Assembly (NCBI GenBank): GCA_028710605.1
Contig: JAQTTU010000001.1
Location: 372,001-436,000, forward strand
Direction of reading: 5' to 3'
Origin: Sideroxydans sp.
Lineage (GTDB): Bacteria > Pseudomonadota > Gammaproteobacteria > Burkholderiales > Gallionellaceae
Length of the DNA: 64,000 nt
Shown piece after piece: positions 1 to 7,363 of the stretch; positions within the stretch are counted from its first letter, which is position 1, and every line of letters begins with the position of its first letter. The translations under genes were made by a program, and so were the position numbers. The notes below the pieces were generated by a model. That model saw only the letters and a list, made by a program, of their open reading frames with translations. It made no database searches and had not been told where the DNA came from.

Positions 1-426
1 TCTCTTGCCCGAGAGTTTACCAGCCCTGTTTCGGTACAGAACCATGAATACTGGCGTGGATCCACCGGCGCGACCACGAGCACCTACCTTCCACCAGCGA
101 ACAAGTATTTTCCCTGATGAGCCGGGCTGAGAATCGTTAAGCAACTTTCCATATTTGACGATGTTCTTGTCGATTTCACGCAGGCGATTTATCAGTTCGT
201 CATTAAATACCAAGACAAACCCGCTAACTTCATCTGCGCATGACTTCCAGTGCTCAACACCCGGGTCGGCACCGTACCCACTTTCAGCTGTGTGAACTCT
301 GGCTTTGGTTTCAGGCTCGACTACCTGCTGAGGCTTCGCTACCGGTTCATTTGCTGTACCGGGCTTTGGTTTTTGACTTCGCTTTTTCTCGCTGAAGATT
401 AGCTTGGTTTCGTCGGGTTTTTTCAT
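1..426 (-). CDS. Hypothetical protein, 3' end outside window
   Basis: An open frame of 142 codons begins with ATG at 426 and runs off the window without a stop. It starts MKKPDETKLIFSEKKRSQK and has a Lys/Pro/Gln-rich, probably flexible first 45 residues. A more ordered part follows with a helix-like stretch (ELINRLREIDKNIVKYGKLL). I do not recognise the family. It is transcribed away from the partition operon, and the 327-bp gap between the two holds promoter-like elements. Coding status is inferred from the long open frame and its charged, non-shadow-like composition. Confidence 0.6.
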   Translation of the reverse strand, partial: MKKPDETKLIFSEKKRSQKPKPGTANEPVAKPQQVVEPETKARVHTAESGYGADPGVEHWKSCADEVSGFVLVFNDELINRLREIDKNIVKYGKLLNDSQPGSSGKILVRWWKVGARGRAGGSTPVFMVLYRNRAGKLSGKR

Positions 427-753
427 GCGTTTTGGGGCTTTCTGGAATGTTGTGCAGGAGTGTTTAAAAAAACGATATTGAAACCTTCGGTTCACTTATT
501 GATGTTATGTCGTTAGGGCAACCATCAAGTGCTTGCGGAAGTTGATTTTCAGTTATCCATTTTGGAAATACAAGTGCATTTAGTTGTAATTAAATATAGA
601 CTTCGCAAAGTGTTTATATATAATTGCATCGGTATTATTTGTAATAGGTTATAACTTATCCATTAGCCATTTCGGATTGTGGTTGTTTTATCCAGTCGTG
701 GCGTTATGGGCGGTCTATTTTGGGATGAATTACTTGGCGAGAGGGGTTCAGTG
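427..753. promoter_or_regulatory. Divergent regulatory region upstream of partition operon
   Basis: This gene-free, A+T-rich 327-bp gap separates the leftward partial gene from the rightward ParM-like gene. It holds one copy of the palindrome-heptamer motif on the minus strand (552-569, reading ATTTCCAAAATGGATAAC). It also holds the promoter-like module TTATATATAATTGCATCGG (614-632), repeated upstream of other operons. A TTGCAT box at 624-629 could serve as -35, with GTTATA near 648 as -10. In ParMRC systems the centromere usually lies upstream of parM, so parC could be here, but no clear tandem iteron array is visible. Confidence 0.5.
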
Positions 754-1758
754 ATGAATAAGAGTTTCCATGATGCAATCGGTTTCGATGTGGGGCATTC
801 CACAACAAAGATTTCATGCCTTGTTGATGGCGTGAAGCACGACATTATTTTTCCTTCGGTGGCGACACCGGCATTCACTATTTCAGATGAGAACGAACAA
901 CGTCGAGCTGCTGAAGAAACGGTGGACGTTGATGGGAAGCCATACTTTTTTGGCAAAACAGCACTCATTCAAGGTGGTATGTCCGGCTCTACCGGATTGT
1001 CTGAAAACTGGACTGATACCCCCGAGTACGAAGCGCTGATGCGAGGAGGGTTTGCAAAGGTTCGTGCGCTTGGAATCGATCCTGATAACTGCGTCATCGT
1101 CATGGGCTTACCCACAAATCTGCACTCCCGCCAGAAGGCTGTCTTGAAGTCAGTCGCTGCAAAATGCACGAAGGGACGTGTTTTGGTTGTACCTCAGTCT
1201 CTTTCGCCTTACCACGGCATGATGCTTGATGAATCCGGCAACCCGTCAATGCAAAACAGCATGGAAACTGAATCGTGGGCGGTGGTCGAACTTGGCTACT
1301 GGTCCACAGACATTATGTTGATGCAGGCAGGTGGTATTTGGGTTGAAAAAGCAGCGGGGTCAAGTCGTGGTGTTGCTTTGGCAGCCGACGCGCTGATGCG
1401 GGCGCTGGGTGAAAAGAATGTCACTGTTGGTTTGAATGAGGCTGAGCAAGCTCTTCAAACAAAAACCATCAAGAATTTTGGCAAAAATCTGGATGTATCC
1501 AAAGAGGCTGAAATTGCCATTGGCACTATCGTTGCAGACGTGCTGGATATGTCCACCAAACTAATTGAACCCCACGTCAGAAAACTCGACGGCGTGATCA
1601 TTGCTGGTGGTGGCGCTCCTTTGGTGTTTGAAGCGATTAAGGCGAAATGGCCGCATGCGATTTTGGCTGAAAACCATCGGTTTGCTGTTGCCGAAGGGAT
1701 GCGGCGCTATGCGTTGGTGACGCTTCGCCTGGATGCCATGAGTTCTTTTAGTCGCTAA
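754..1758 (+). CDS. parM: ParM/StbA-type actin-like plasmid segregation ATPase
   Basis: A 334-aa actin-like protein, expected to polymerise with ATP and push plasmid copies apart. The N-terminus carries a phosphate-1 loop (GFDVGHSTTK, residues 10-19). VIVMGLP is the usual core strand, and IIAGGGAP (about 282-289) is the phosphate-2/adenosine motif. The length fits ParM/StbA (about 320-350 aa). The open frame extends 25 codons further upstream, but ATG754 follows GAGAGGGG at good spacing and puts the first motif where the family has it; GTG751 is an alternative. Nine bases downstream begins a ParR-like partner, so the pair looks like a type II partition system. The exact subfamily is uncertain. 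Confidence 0.85.
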   Translation: MNKSFHDAIGFDVGHSTTKISCLVDGVKHDIIFPSVATPAFTISDENEQRRAAEETVDVDGKPYFFGKTALIQGGMSGSTGLSENWTDTPEYEALMRGGFAKVRALGIDPDNCVIVMGLPTNLHSRQKAVLKSVAAKCTKGRVLVVPQSLSPYHGMMLDESGNPSMQNSMETESWAVVELGYWSTDIMLMQAGGIWVEKAAGSSRGVALAADALMRALGEKNVTVGLNEAEQALQTKTIKNFGKNLDVSKEAEIAIGTIVADVLDMSTKLIEPHVRKLDGVIIAGGGAPLVFEAIKAKWPHAILAENHRFAVAEGMRRYALVTLRLDAMSSFSR

Positions 1759-1767
1759 GGGGCTGCC

Positions 1768-2094
1768 ATGGCTTGGGTTAGGGATGGTGGCGCACCCGAC
1801 GAAGTGAAGGTCAGCTTTGTGGTCAACAAAGCTGAACATCCAGAATTGGTTGAATGGCTGTGGGGGCTGCCGTTTCGCAAACAGTCTTCTGTGATCCGTG
1901 ACGTTTTGAGCGAGGCGGCCAAGATGGTTTCAGGTGGTGCTGCGCAATCCATGGCTTTGAGCGGGCAGCCATCATTTGCAGTTACCTCGCCCACAAAATC
2001 AAATCCAAAAGTTGTTGCTTCAAAGACTTCGCCATCTGGTGGCATGACTGCCGCTACTGCGGCAATTCTGAGAAACATGCAGGAAAAGTTCTGA
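1768..2094 (+). CDS. ParR/StbB-like partition adaptor (putative)
   Basis: A 108-aa protein starting after an AAGGGG Shine-Dalgarno, 9 bp behind parM. The first half reads like a ribbon-helix-helix: a beta strand (EVKVSFVVN), then helices including RKQSSVIRDVLSEAAK. The last 50 residues are low-complexity, as expected for a tail that contacts ParM filaments. Known ParR proteins are about 95-120 aa and follow parM, so this is the likely centromere-binding adaptor and autoregulator. The assignment rests on size, position and the RHH-like pattern, not on clear homology. Its TGA overlaps the next ATG by one base, so translation is probably coupled. Confidence 0.6.
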   Translation: MAWVRDGGAPDEVKVSFVVNKAEHPELVEWLWGLPFRKQSSVIRDVLSEAAKMVSGGAAQSMALSGQPSFAVTSPTKSNPKVVASKTSPSGGMTAATAAILRNMQEKF

Positions 2095-3194
2095 TGCGTT
2101 TATTCATTGCATCCAGCCATGTCCTTGCCCGCGATATAGCTAGAGCGCTGCCGGGCATTCAGGAGAGCGCTGATGAATATTTTTCTGTTGGCAACGACGT
2201 GGTGACATGGTGCGATGGTCGATTGCTACAGCTTTGTGATCCTGATTACTACGATAGTCGCTGGGCAAAGTGGGATGCCTCAACTTTGCCCATCAGAATT
2301 CCGTATGACAAATGGCAGCTTACACCCGAGTTGGACAAAACAAGCAAGTCTATCAATCCGGTCGTAAAAAAACAGCTTGCAACAATCGAAGCATTCTTGA
2401 GAAAAGCAACGATAGTTGTAAATGCCAGTGGCGCACGTCACATATTTATTGATGAGGTTATTGATTACTTCGGATACCTCGGCAAAGTTATGCGCTTGCA
2501 CTTGAATATAAACAGCGTCATTTCTGCAAACGTTATTGAAGATTCAATGCAGGACAACTTTAAATTTCGGAATGCTTTTTTGTCCGAAGTTTGTAGATCA
2601 AGGGCTAATTGGTTGGTTGGACATAATTTGTCGCGAGCCGTTACCAAGCTACTTGCGCGTGATCGGTTAATTTCAATTGGCCGCATTCAAACACCTATGC
2701 TCGCCTTGCTAGTTCAACGTTGTATTGAAGTTGAGAAGCGTGAGGCCTCTCCTCGCAATGCTTATTTCACAGCCCACACGCTGATCCACGAGATGCAGTT
2801 ATTTGCTCGTTGTGGAATCAGTGACATCACTACTTTGAAAAACAGAGGGTTCATTGAGACCAAGGGCGATCAAATAAAAGACACCCAACTCGGACGATCT
2901 CTTATCCAGGTATTGCCTGAAAAATTGAAGGATTTAGCTGTAACAGCGGCATGGGAAAACGCGCTAGAGCAGGTCGCTTCAGGGAATTACTCACCAGAAG
3001 ATTTCATGTGGCGACTCGATATTTTTATTCAGAACCGGCTTGATGAGATAAGAGCTTTGGCCGGAAGAGTCACTATTGCTTCACAACCGGAGCTTCAGTC
3101 CCATCAAAAAACGATGTCCGGGCAGCACGTTCGTACAACAAACATATCAGCAGCTTCAATGAGGGGTCAGCATGTTGCCAAACCTTCTTGTTAG
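2094..3194 (+). CDS. Shortened TopB-like protein without catalytic residues
   Basis: A 366-aa protein that aligns by eye with DNA topoisomerase III: MRLFIASSHVLARDIARALP at the start, DVVTWCDGRLL, the toprim region, a SIGRIQTPMLALLV segment (195-207) and a typical C-terminal block (GFIETKG...LGRSLIQVLPEKLKD, 252-280). It is little over half the usual TopB length of about 650 aa. The toprim Glu (normally EKPS) is Ser7. The DPDREG acidic motif is replaced by NASGARH (110-116). The domain with the catalytic Tyr is missing between about 215 and 240. It cannot be a normal strand-passing enzyme. Coupled to the ParR-like gene, it may bind DNA in segregation (inference). Its 3' end overlaps the convergent XRE gene by 122 bp. 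Confidence 0.8.
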   Translation: MRLFIASSHVLARDIARALPGIQESADEYFSVGNDVVTWCDGRLLQLCDPDYYDSRWAKWDASTLPIRIPYDKWQLTPELDKTSKSINPVVKKQLATIEAFLRKATIVVNASGARHIFIDEVIDYFGYLGKVMRLHLNINSVISANVIEDSMQDNFKFRNAFLSEVCRSRANWLVGHNLSRAVTKLLARDRLISIGRIQTPMLALLVQRCIEVEKREASPRNAYFTAHTLIHEMQLFARCGISDITTLKNRGFIETKGDQIKDTQLGRSLIQVLPEKLKDLAVTAAWENALEQVASGNYSPEDFMWRLDIFIQNRLDEIRALAGRVTIASQPELQSHQKTMSGQHVRTTNISAASMRGQHVAKPSC

Positions 3195-3597
3195 GCGTGT
3201 GGGCGGTCCACAGCGGATCGTTGCGCATTGCCTCCAGCGCGTACTGCATTTTTTCGTCTTGGGTGGGTTCAAAAATAAAGTCTTCGGGAGACAGCGCGCC
3301 GGCCAACAAATAGACCTGTCCAACGGGCAGGCTGAGGTATTTGGCTACGCTCACGAGGTGAACCCTAGTCATGCCACTTGTCGGGCGTTCGCCGCGCGCC
3401 AAGGCCAGCAAATATGGGTACGAAATATCAAGGCTGGCAGCGAGTTCCGCAGGCGATTCATTATTTGCAGCCGCCTTTTCCCAGAGCTTCAACATCAACG
3501 CTTCATACGTCTCTTGAGGAGTTTCCGCTCGTGGTTTGGGAGTTGTTCTTTTGACGGACTGTTGACGACTTTTGCTTTTATCTTTGGGGGTGACCAT
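3073..3597 (-). CDS. XRE-family helix-turn-helix regulator
   Basis: A 174-aa protein with a basic N-terminal tail (first 25 residues rich in Lys, Arg and Ser). A Cro/C1-type helix-turn-helix follows at about residues 47-78 (PAELAASLDISYPYLLALARGE). The C-terminal half is mostly helical and unrecognised. ATG3597 follows AAGGTG at suitable spacing. It reads toward the partition operon, and its last 122 bp are antisense to the end of the TopB-like gene, so collision or antisense effects are possible. It probably controls its own promoter or a neighbour in the 3598-3737 gap, but no operator was identified. Confidence 0.8.
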   Translation of the reverse strand: MVTPKDKSKSRQQSVKRTTPKPRAETPQETYEALMLKLWEKAAANNESPAELAASLDISYPYLLALARGERPTSGMTRVHLVSVAKYLSLPVGQVYLLAGALSPEDFIFEPTQDEKMQYALEAMRNDPLWTAHTPNKKVWQHADPSLKLLICLLYERAARTSFFDGTEAPVVKQ

Positions 3598-3737
3598 GAA
3601 TACACCTTTTTTGAAGCCAGAGCACCTTAACGGGTTTGCAAGTGTCTCTTCTTCATCATCATTTAGTTCAACTTTTTAATGTCTTACGGCGTTGTTGTCA
3701 ATATCTATTAAATCATTTGTCAGGTCAGGAGGTAATT

Positions 3738-4703
3738 ATGCTTTCCGCAGATTCCCGTAATCACTCGGTAGGCTTCAAATATGTGAACGAAATGCTGAAT
3801 ATCAGCTATTTGTCCGGGTGGGTTAGAAAACCCACAAAGGATGGGTTTCTGCTGCAGCAAACCAACAGTCTAGCGCACGCCATTTTCATCACGGTTGATC
3901 CTGGCACGCGCATTCCGAAAGAAACCACTCCGGTCACCGTCGTTTGCCATGCTTTCGGCAAAAAAAGGGAGGACGGAAAAAGCATTGTGCAACTACGCGC
4001 GATCGACATCAAAAAACCATCGTCTCGATCAATGCCGATTGACCTGATTTGGAAAAGTTCACTGGCTCCAGGAGCCAGCATTGATGCGTTCGAACCTTTC
4101 AAGCCGGACGGATCCTTCAAGGGCATGATCGCCGAACAGATCGACGATTCGGAAAGCAATGAAATCGCAGATATTTTCAGGGTGCTGGAAGCAACCAAGG
4201 GACGGCTCAACACAAAGCTGGGAGAAAACGCCAATGTGGTGATGCTGGCCGGATTCGTTGAAGGAGCAGCTGTGGTCCGTGCTACACACCTCGGCGGCAA
4301 AGAGCAAAGAGCGTACATCTCGATTTTGCTTCGCCAGCACCGCGATGCATCTGTTGCGATTCCAATCAGGTTGTATGAAGCGCCTGAAATGTTGCCGGGT
4401 ATTCTGAAAACTATTCCTGTTGGCTATCCAGTGTCGATGGTTGGGCATGTGCAGATCAAGGTCATCCCGAATGATGAAAAATTGGAAGAAATCGCTGATT
4501 CCTTTTTGTATATCCGCACCCGGAATTTGTCAGGCGTGACTAAAGGCGTGGAGATCCTGCAGGAGCCTGTCTGGTGGGGTGAAATGGCACGGCGCATTGT
4601 GGGTGAGCGCCAAGACCGTCAAAAGAAGGCGGCACAGCCCGCTGTAGCCGCCGCGCCAGGTGCGCAGGGCGGTGCGTCCGTTCTGGTCGATGAAACGCTT
4701 TAG
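3738..4703 (+). CDS. Hypothetical plasmid protein, 321 aa
   Basis: ATG3738 sits five bases after a near-perfect AGGAGGT (3727-3733); the open frame extends further upstream but without a comparable ribosome site. The protein is soluble, with no signal peptide or membrane segment. It alternates beta-rich stretches (SYLSGWVRKPTKDGFLLQQ; VTVVCHAFGKK; NVVMLAGFVEGAAV) that resemble OB-fold proteins in general style, and ends in an Ala/Pro/Gly-rich tail. I do not recognise the family, and single-strand or nucleic-acid binding is only a possibility. It stands alone between the XRE regulator and a strong terminator. Confidence 0.75.
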   Translation: MLSADSRNHSVGFKYVNEMLNISYLSGWVRKPTKDGFLLQQTNSLAHAIFITVDPGTRIPKETTPVTVVCHAFGKKREDGKSIVQLRAIDIKKPSSRSMPIDLIWKSSLAPGASIDAFEPFKPDGSFKGMIAEQIDDSESNEIADIFRVLEATKGRLNTKLGENANVVMLAGFVEGAAVVRATHLGGKEQRAYISILLRQHRDASVAIPIRLYEAPEMLPGILKTIPVGYPVSMVGHVQIKVIPNDEKLEEIADSFLYIRTRNLSGVTKGVEILQEPVWWGEMARRIVGERQDRQKKAAQPAVAAAPGAQGGASVLVDETL

Positions 4704-4760
4704 CTGATCTGAATACCTTCCCACTTGCCTCCCCGGCAAGTTGCTCCACCCCGGAGCTTG

Positions 4761-4786
4761 ATCCCGCCCCAGTGCGGGATTTTTTT
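4761..4786 (+). terminator. Rho-independent terminator after 321-aa gene
   Basis: ATCCCGC (4761-4767) and GCGGGAT (4774-4780) form a 7-bp stem with a 6-nt loop, followed by TTTTTTC. It lies 58 bp after the stop of the 321-aa gene and closes the left block before the integrase module. Confidence 0.85.
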
Positions 4787-4790
4787 CGGA

Positions 4791-4957
4791 ACACTTGATT
4801 CTGAGGTTATGCCAAATTCCCTTGAATCCTTGAGCTATTGTGGCCATTCCTCATGGGACGACGTTTTTTATTGCATCCCCTTATACCCGCGCCATTGCTC
4901 GCGTAATGCCATTTTAATCCTGTTGCATGTGTTTATACTATGCGATAAGATCAAAAC
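4791..4957. promoter_or_regulatory. Upstream region of integrase module
   Basis: A gene-free gap before the DUF4224 gene. It includes AATCCTGTTGCATGTGTTTATA (4916-4937), which in reverse complement matches the TTATA...GCAA promoter-like module found upstream of several operons. On the plus strand TTTATACT (4932-4939) could be a -10 for the integrase operon, starting about 15 bp before ATG4958. Confidence 0.4.
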
Positions 4958-5194
4958 ATGGACACCCCACTTTTCCTAAGCGCCGACGAGCTATATTTAC
5001 TGACTGGCTTCAAATTTAAAGCCAAGCAGATCACCCAGCTACGCACTATGGGCATTGCCTTCCGCATCAATGGATGCGGAAGGCCAGTTGTAACGCGTTC
5101 GGCAATAGAGGGGGGTAAGGAATCGAAAACATCACAAAAGCAAAAGCAGGAATGGCAGCCAACCTTGTTGCAGTTTGATCCAAGGGCGGCGTAA
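4958..5194 (+). CDS. DUF4224-like integrase-associated protein
   Basis: A 78-aa protein beginning MDTPLFLSADELYLLTGFK with KAKQITQLRTMGIAFRINGCGRPVVTRSAI. This pattern (a short MerR/excisionase-like winged-helix core ending in GRPVV-R) is that of DUF4224 proteins, encoded directly before phage-type tyrosine integrases. The family may act as a directionality or regulatory factor, but its role is not established. It ends one base before the integrase ATG, so the two are almost certainly cotranscribed. The C-terminal 25 residues are Lys/Gln-rich. Confidence 0.8.
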   Translation: MDTPLFLSADELYLLTGFKFKAKQITQLRTMGIAFRINGCGRPVVTRSAIEGGKESKTSQKQKQEWQPTLLQFDPRAA

Positions 5195-5195
5195 C

Positions 5196-6257
5196 ATGGC
5201 TGCCACCATGGGACGCAGACCGTCAAAAAACTTAAACCTTCCACCAAAAATGCGCGCCCGCCCAAAAGCGGGCGGCATACTTTGGTACTACTACGATGCT
5301 GGCGGAAAACCGCGCAAGGAAATACCTCTCGGCTGCGATTACACCGCCGCTGTGCGCAAATGGGCTGAACTTGAACAAGACAAACCTGAAAAGGCCGCAC
5401 AGCTACTTACCTTCAAGAACGTCGCAGATCGTTACATCCGAGACGTTCTACCAACCAAGGCGGCACGCACTCAGCGCGACAACCTAATCGAGCTGGAATG
5501 GCTATTCAAATTCTTCAACGCCCCTCCCGCTCCACTCGATAGTATTAAACCTGGTCACATCCGACAATATATGGATTTGCGGGGCAAAACCGGCAAGATA
5601 CGAGCCAACCGCGAGAAAGCTTTGTTTTCTCACATCTGGAACATGGCCAGGTCGTGGGGTCTAACCGACAAACCAAACCCCTGCGCCGGCATTAAAGGCT
5701 TTAGTGAGGTAGGCCGCGATATCTACATCGAGGATGCCGTGCTAGAAGCCGTATGGGAGGCCGCAGACATCACCCTACGCGACGCGCTTGACCTTGCCTA
5801 CCTTACTGGCCAGCGACCGGCTGATGCGCTCTCTATGCGTGAAACTGATATACGCGACGGCATGCTTGTTGTTGAGCAAAACAAAACAGGCAAAAAACTC
5901 CGTATTGAACTTGTTGGCGAACTAGCTGATCTAGTCGCACGAATCAAAAAACGCAAAGAGTCTTACAAGATACACACCCTTGCATTGATTTGCACAGAAG
6001 CTGGTCGCGCTCTTACCGAAGGCGCGTTACGGTCTCGTTTTGATAAGGCAAGAACAGCGGCAGTCAAAACCAAGCCTGAACTCGCCGAAGCCATTAAGGC
6101 ATTCCAGTTTCGCGACCTGCGCGCAAAAGCAGGAACCGACAAGGCAGACACGGATGGCATGCGCGCAGCACAAGAGCAACTTGGACATGAGAACATGGCC
6201 ATGACAGAGCATTATGTCCGCTCACGAAAAGGACAGAAAGTAAGTCCTACAAGATAG
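5196..6257 (+). CDS. int: Tyrosine site-specific integrase (phage type)
   Basis: A 353-aa integrase. The N-terminus (MGRRPSKNLNLPPKMRARPK) is the arm-type DNA-binding domain of lambdoid-like integrases, followed by a core-binding SAM-like domain. The catalytic domain shows LTGQRPADAL with the first Arg (about 207), FRDLRAKAG with the second Arg (about 308), LGHENM with the Gly-His pair, and Tyr in TEHYVR (about 340). The second box has Arg instead of the usual His, a variant also common in this family. ATG5196 sits one base past the upstream stop; an in-frame ATG at 5175 would overlap it. It faces the tRNA-Lys 3' end at 6479-6523, its probable recombination site. The set looks functional. Confidence 0.92.
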   Translation: MAATMGRRPSKNLNLPPKMRARPKAGGILWYYYDAGGKPRKEIPLGCDYTAAVRKWAELEQDKPEKAAQLLTFKNVADRYIRDVLPTKAARTQRDNLIELEWLFKFFNAPPAPLDSIKPGHIRQYMDLRGKTGKIRANREKALFSHIWNMARSWGLTDKPNPCAGIKGFSEVGRDIYIEDAVLEAVWEAADITLRDALDLAYLTGQRPADALSMRETDIRDGMLVVEQNKTGKKLRIELVGELADLVARIKKRKESYKIHTLALICTEAGRALTEGALRSRFDKARTAAVKTKPELAEAIKAFQFRDLRAKAGTDKADTDGMRAAQEQLGHENMAMTEHYVRSRKGQKVSPTR

Positions 6258-6305
6258 ATTTATATAAATTGAAATTGCGGAGTAAACCAAGAACAGAACT
6301 GACTT

Positions 6306-6340
6306 AAAGGCTTACATTGTTGTAAGCCTTTATTTTATTG
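6306..6340 (+). terminator. Terminator downstream of integrase
   Basis: AAAGGCTTACA and TTGTAAGCCTTT (6306-6331) pair around a short loop and are followed by ATTTTATT. A related but diverged copy lies exactly 140 bp downstream (6444-6478), as part of the tandem duplication. Confidence 0.75.
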
Positions 6341-6443
6341 GCATTTATGGCGATATTTAAACTCGCATAAAAAGGACAGAATTTAAGTCCTAAAACATAG
6401 ATTTTGGGTGAATTGCGGACCAAACCTAGAATTGCGGACTGCT

Positions 6444-6478
6444 CAAAAGCTTAACCAATCTCTAAGCTTTTGTTTTAT
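6444..6478 (+). terminator. Second terminator hairpin before att core
   Basis: CAAAAGCTTA (6444-6453) and TAAGCTTTTG (6463-6472) form a 10-bp stem with a 9-nt loop, followed by TTTTATT. It sits immediately before the tRNA-Lys fragment and would keep transcription from the integrase side out of the core. Confidence 0.7.
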
Positions 6479-6523
6479 TGGTGGGTCGGGCGAGATTCGA
6501 ACTCGCGACCAACGGATTAAAAG
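6479..6523 (-). tRNA. 3' fragment of tRNA-Lys(TTT), attachment core
   Basis: Read on the minus strand this is CTTTTAATCCG, then the variable and T arms with GTTCGAATC, the acceptor strand and an encoded CCA: the last 45 nt of a proteobacterial tRNA-Lys, from the anticodon loop onward. The match breaks at 6524, and no D arm, 5' acceptor strand or anticodon 5' stem follows, so it is not a working tRNA gene. Together with the adjacent integrase and flanking arm repeats it is best read as the core of attP for integration into the 3' end of a chromosomal tRNA-Lys gene. It could alternatively be one end of an integrated element. Confidence 0.85.
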
Positions 6524-6707
6524 GCCGTACCGTGTTTCCCTCAACCATGCGGGTTTGAAGCCCGTTTCCGGTCCGCAATCTTTGCAAAACTTAGCCTATA
6601 ACGGCGCGCCTTCCAGAATGTTTGCGGACTGAAATTTGAGGCGCGCATTATGCCACAGGAATTTAGTTTTTTTGGCCAACTTTTTGGTTGTTGTTCTAAT
6701 CGGCGTT

Positions 6708-7310
6708 CTATCCAACAAGTCTGGCCAGACTTTCATATTTGTTCGAGAGTGGTGCATTAGCGAAATACTCATTAACACCTTCCTGTGAAGCCGATCGAGC
6801 GAGCATTAAATTGTGCTCCATCTGCTTGTGAGCAATTACAGGTGCGTATGTGGGGTTGCTACGCATTTTGTCCAACTCCTTCGCTGCCGATTCAGACAAT
6901 GTTTCAGAATAGGTGTAGGTAGCCTTCCCACGCCTGAAGAGGTAGTCGAGGATGATGAGATCGCCGGGAGGCTGTGCATCGGGGTGTGAGGTCTTGTGCA
7001 TGGAAATGTCGATCTTTTTGCCTTGATACTCCACCCAGGCATGTGACGCAGCTCCGTCCCACTCGCCATCATTGATCCAGCCTACAACAACCCGTACCGA
7101 GATGCCATACTTGCGCCGCAGATGCTCATAAAGGAAGAAAGCCAAGTTGTAGCAGCCCTCGGTCATACCGAGGGTTTCCACTATTTTGGTGTATGTGGCC
7201 AGCGCGACTGTTGCGACAGTTTTTTCATCTCCAGACAAAGAAGCCAGCCAATTTTCGTTTTGGGCTTTGAGTGCGACAATCTCAGCCTTCCTGCGCGATG
7301 CTTCACCCAT
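6708..7310 (-). CDS. Transglutaminase-like cysteine peptidase
   Basis: A 200-aa cytoplasmic protein. A Cys-His-Asp triad is visible as EGCYNLAFFL (Cys53), ASHAWVEY (His90) and GKKIDIS (Asp101), spaced as in transglutaminase-like proteases. WV-Y-G-K-IDI is the typical strand pair after the His. The start MGEASRRKAEI is a basic helix seen in various small bacterial proteins. There is no signal peptide. The substrate is unknown; relatives cleave or crosslink proteins. It is the first leftward gene after attP, so it may be cargo of the integration module or part of the accessory block. Confidence 0.75.
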   Translation of the reverse strand: MGEASRRKAEIVALKAQNENWLASLSGDEKTVATVALATYTKIVETLGMTEGCYNLAFFLYEHLRRKYGISVRVVVGWINDGEWDGAASHAWVEYQGKKIDISMHKTSHPDAQPPGDLIILDYLFRRGKATYTYSETLSESAAKELDKMRSNPTYAPVIAHKQMEHNLMLARSASQEGVNEYFANAPLSNKYESLARLVG

Positions 7311-7363
7311 GAATAACTCCGTCTATAGTTTATCTAGCATGCAATTGCCTTTCGGTATTGCAG

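Larger units (their letters stand above)
6229..6508 (+). repeat. 140-bp tandem duplication of int 3' end and att region
   Basis: Two imperfect units, 6229-6368 and 6369-6508, align at a constant 140-bp offset. Each contains AAAAGGACAGAA, TAAGTCCTA, ATAGATTT, an ATTGCGGA arm, AAACC, a terminator hairpin with TTTTATTGG, and then an attachment-core-like stretch ending AACTCGC. In the second unit the core is the intact tRNA-Lys end. In the first (6339-6366) it is a degenerate version that keeps TATTGG, GGCGA, ATT and AACTCGC. The first unit starts inside the last codons of the integrase gene. Confidence 0.75.
6275..6629. promoter_or_regulatory. Integrase arm-type sites flanking the att core
   Basis: The octamer TTGCGGAC occurs at 6413-6420 and 6432-6439 (plus), 6571-6578 (minus) and 6622-6629 (plus), with TTGCGGA at 6275-6281. 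They lie on both sides of the tRNA core. This is the layout expected of arm sites bound by the integrase N-terminal domain in an attP, where an attL or attR would keep arms on one side only. Binding is inferred from position and repetition. Confidence 0.65.

Noticed and set aside
3172-3630. Rightward 152-aa frame opposite the XRE gene
   Set aside because: It is the antisense shadow of a clear helix-turn-helix protein and has no ribosome site.
6408-6632. A 74-aa open frame containing GSGEIRTRDQRIK
   Set aside because: That string is the classic false translation of the T arm and acceptor stem of a tRNA. It spans the tRNA-Lys fragment and arm sites, has no ribosome site, and is explained by attP.
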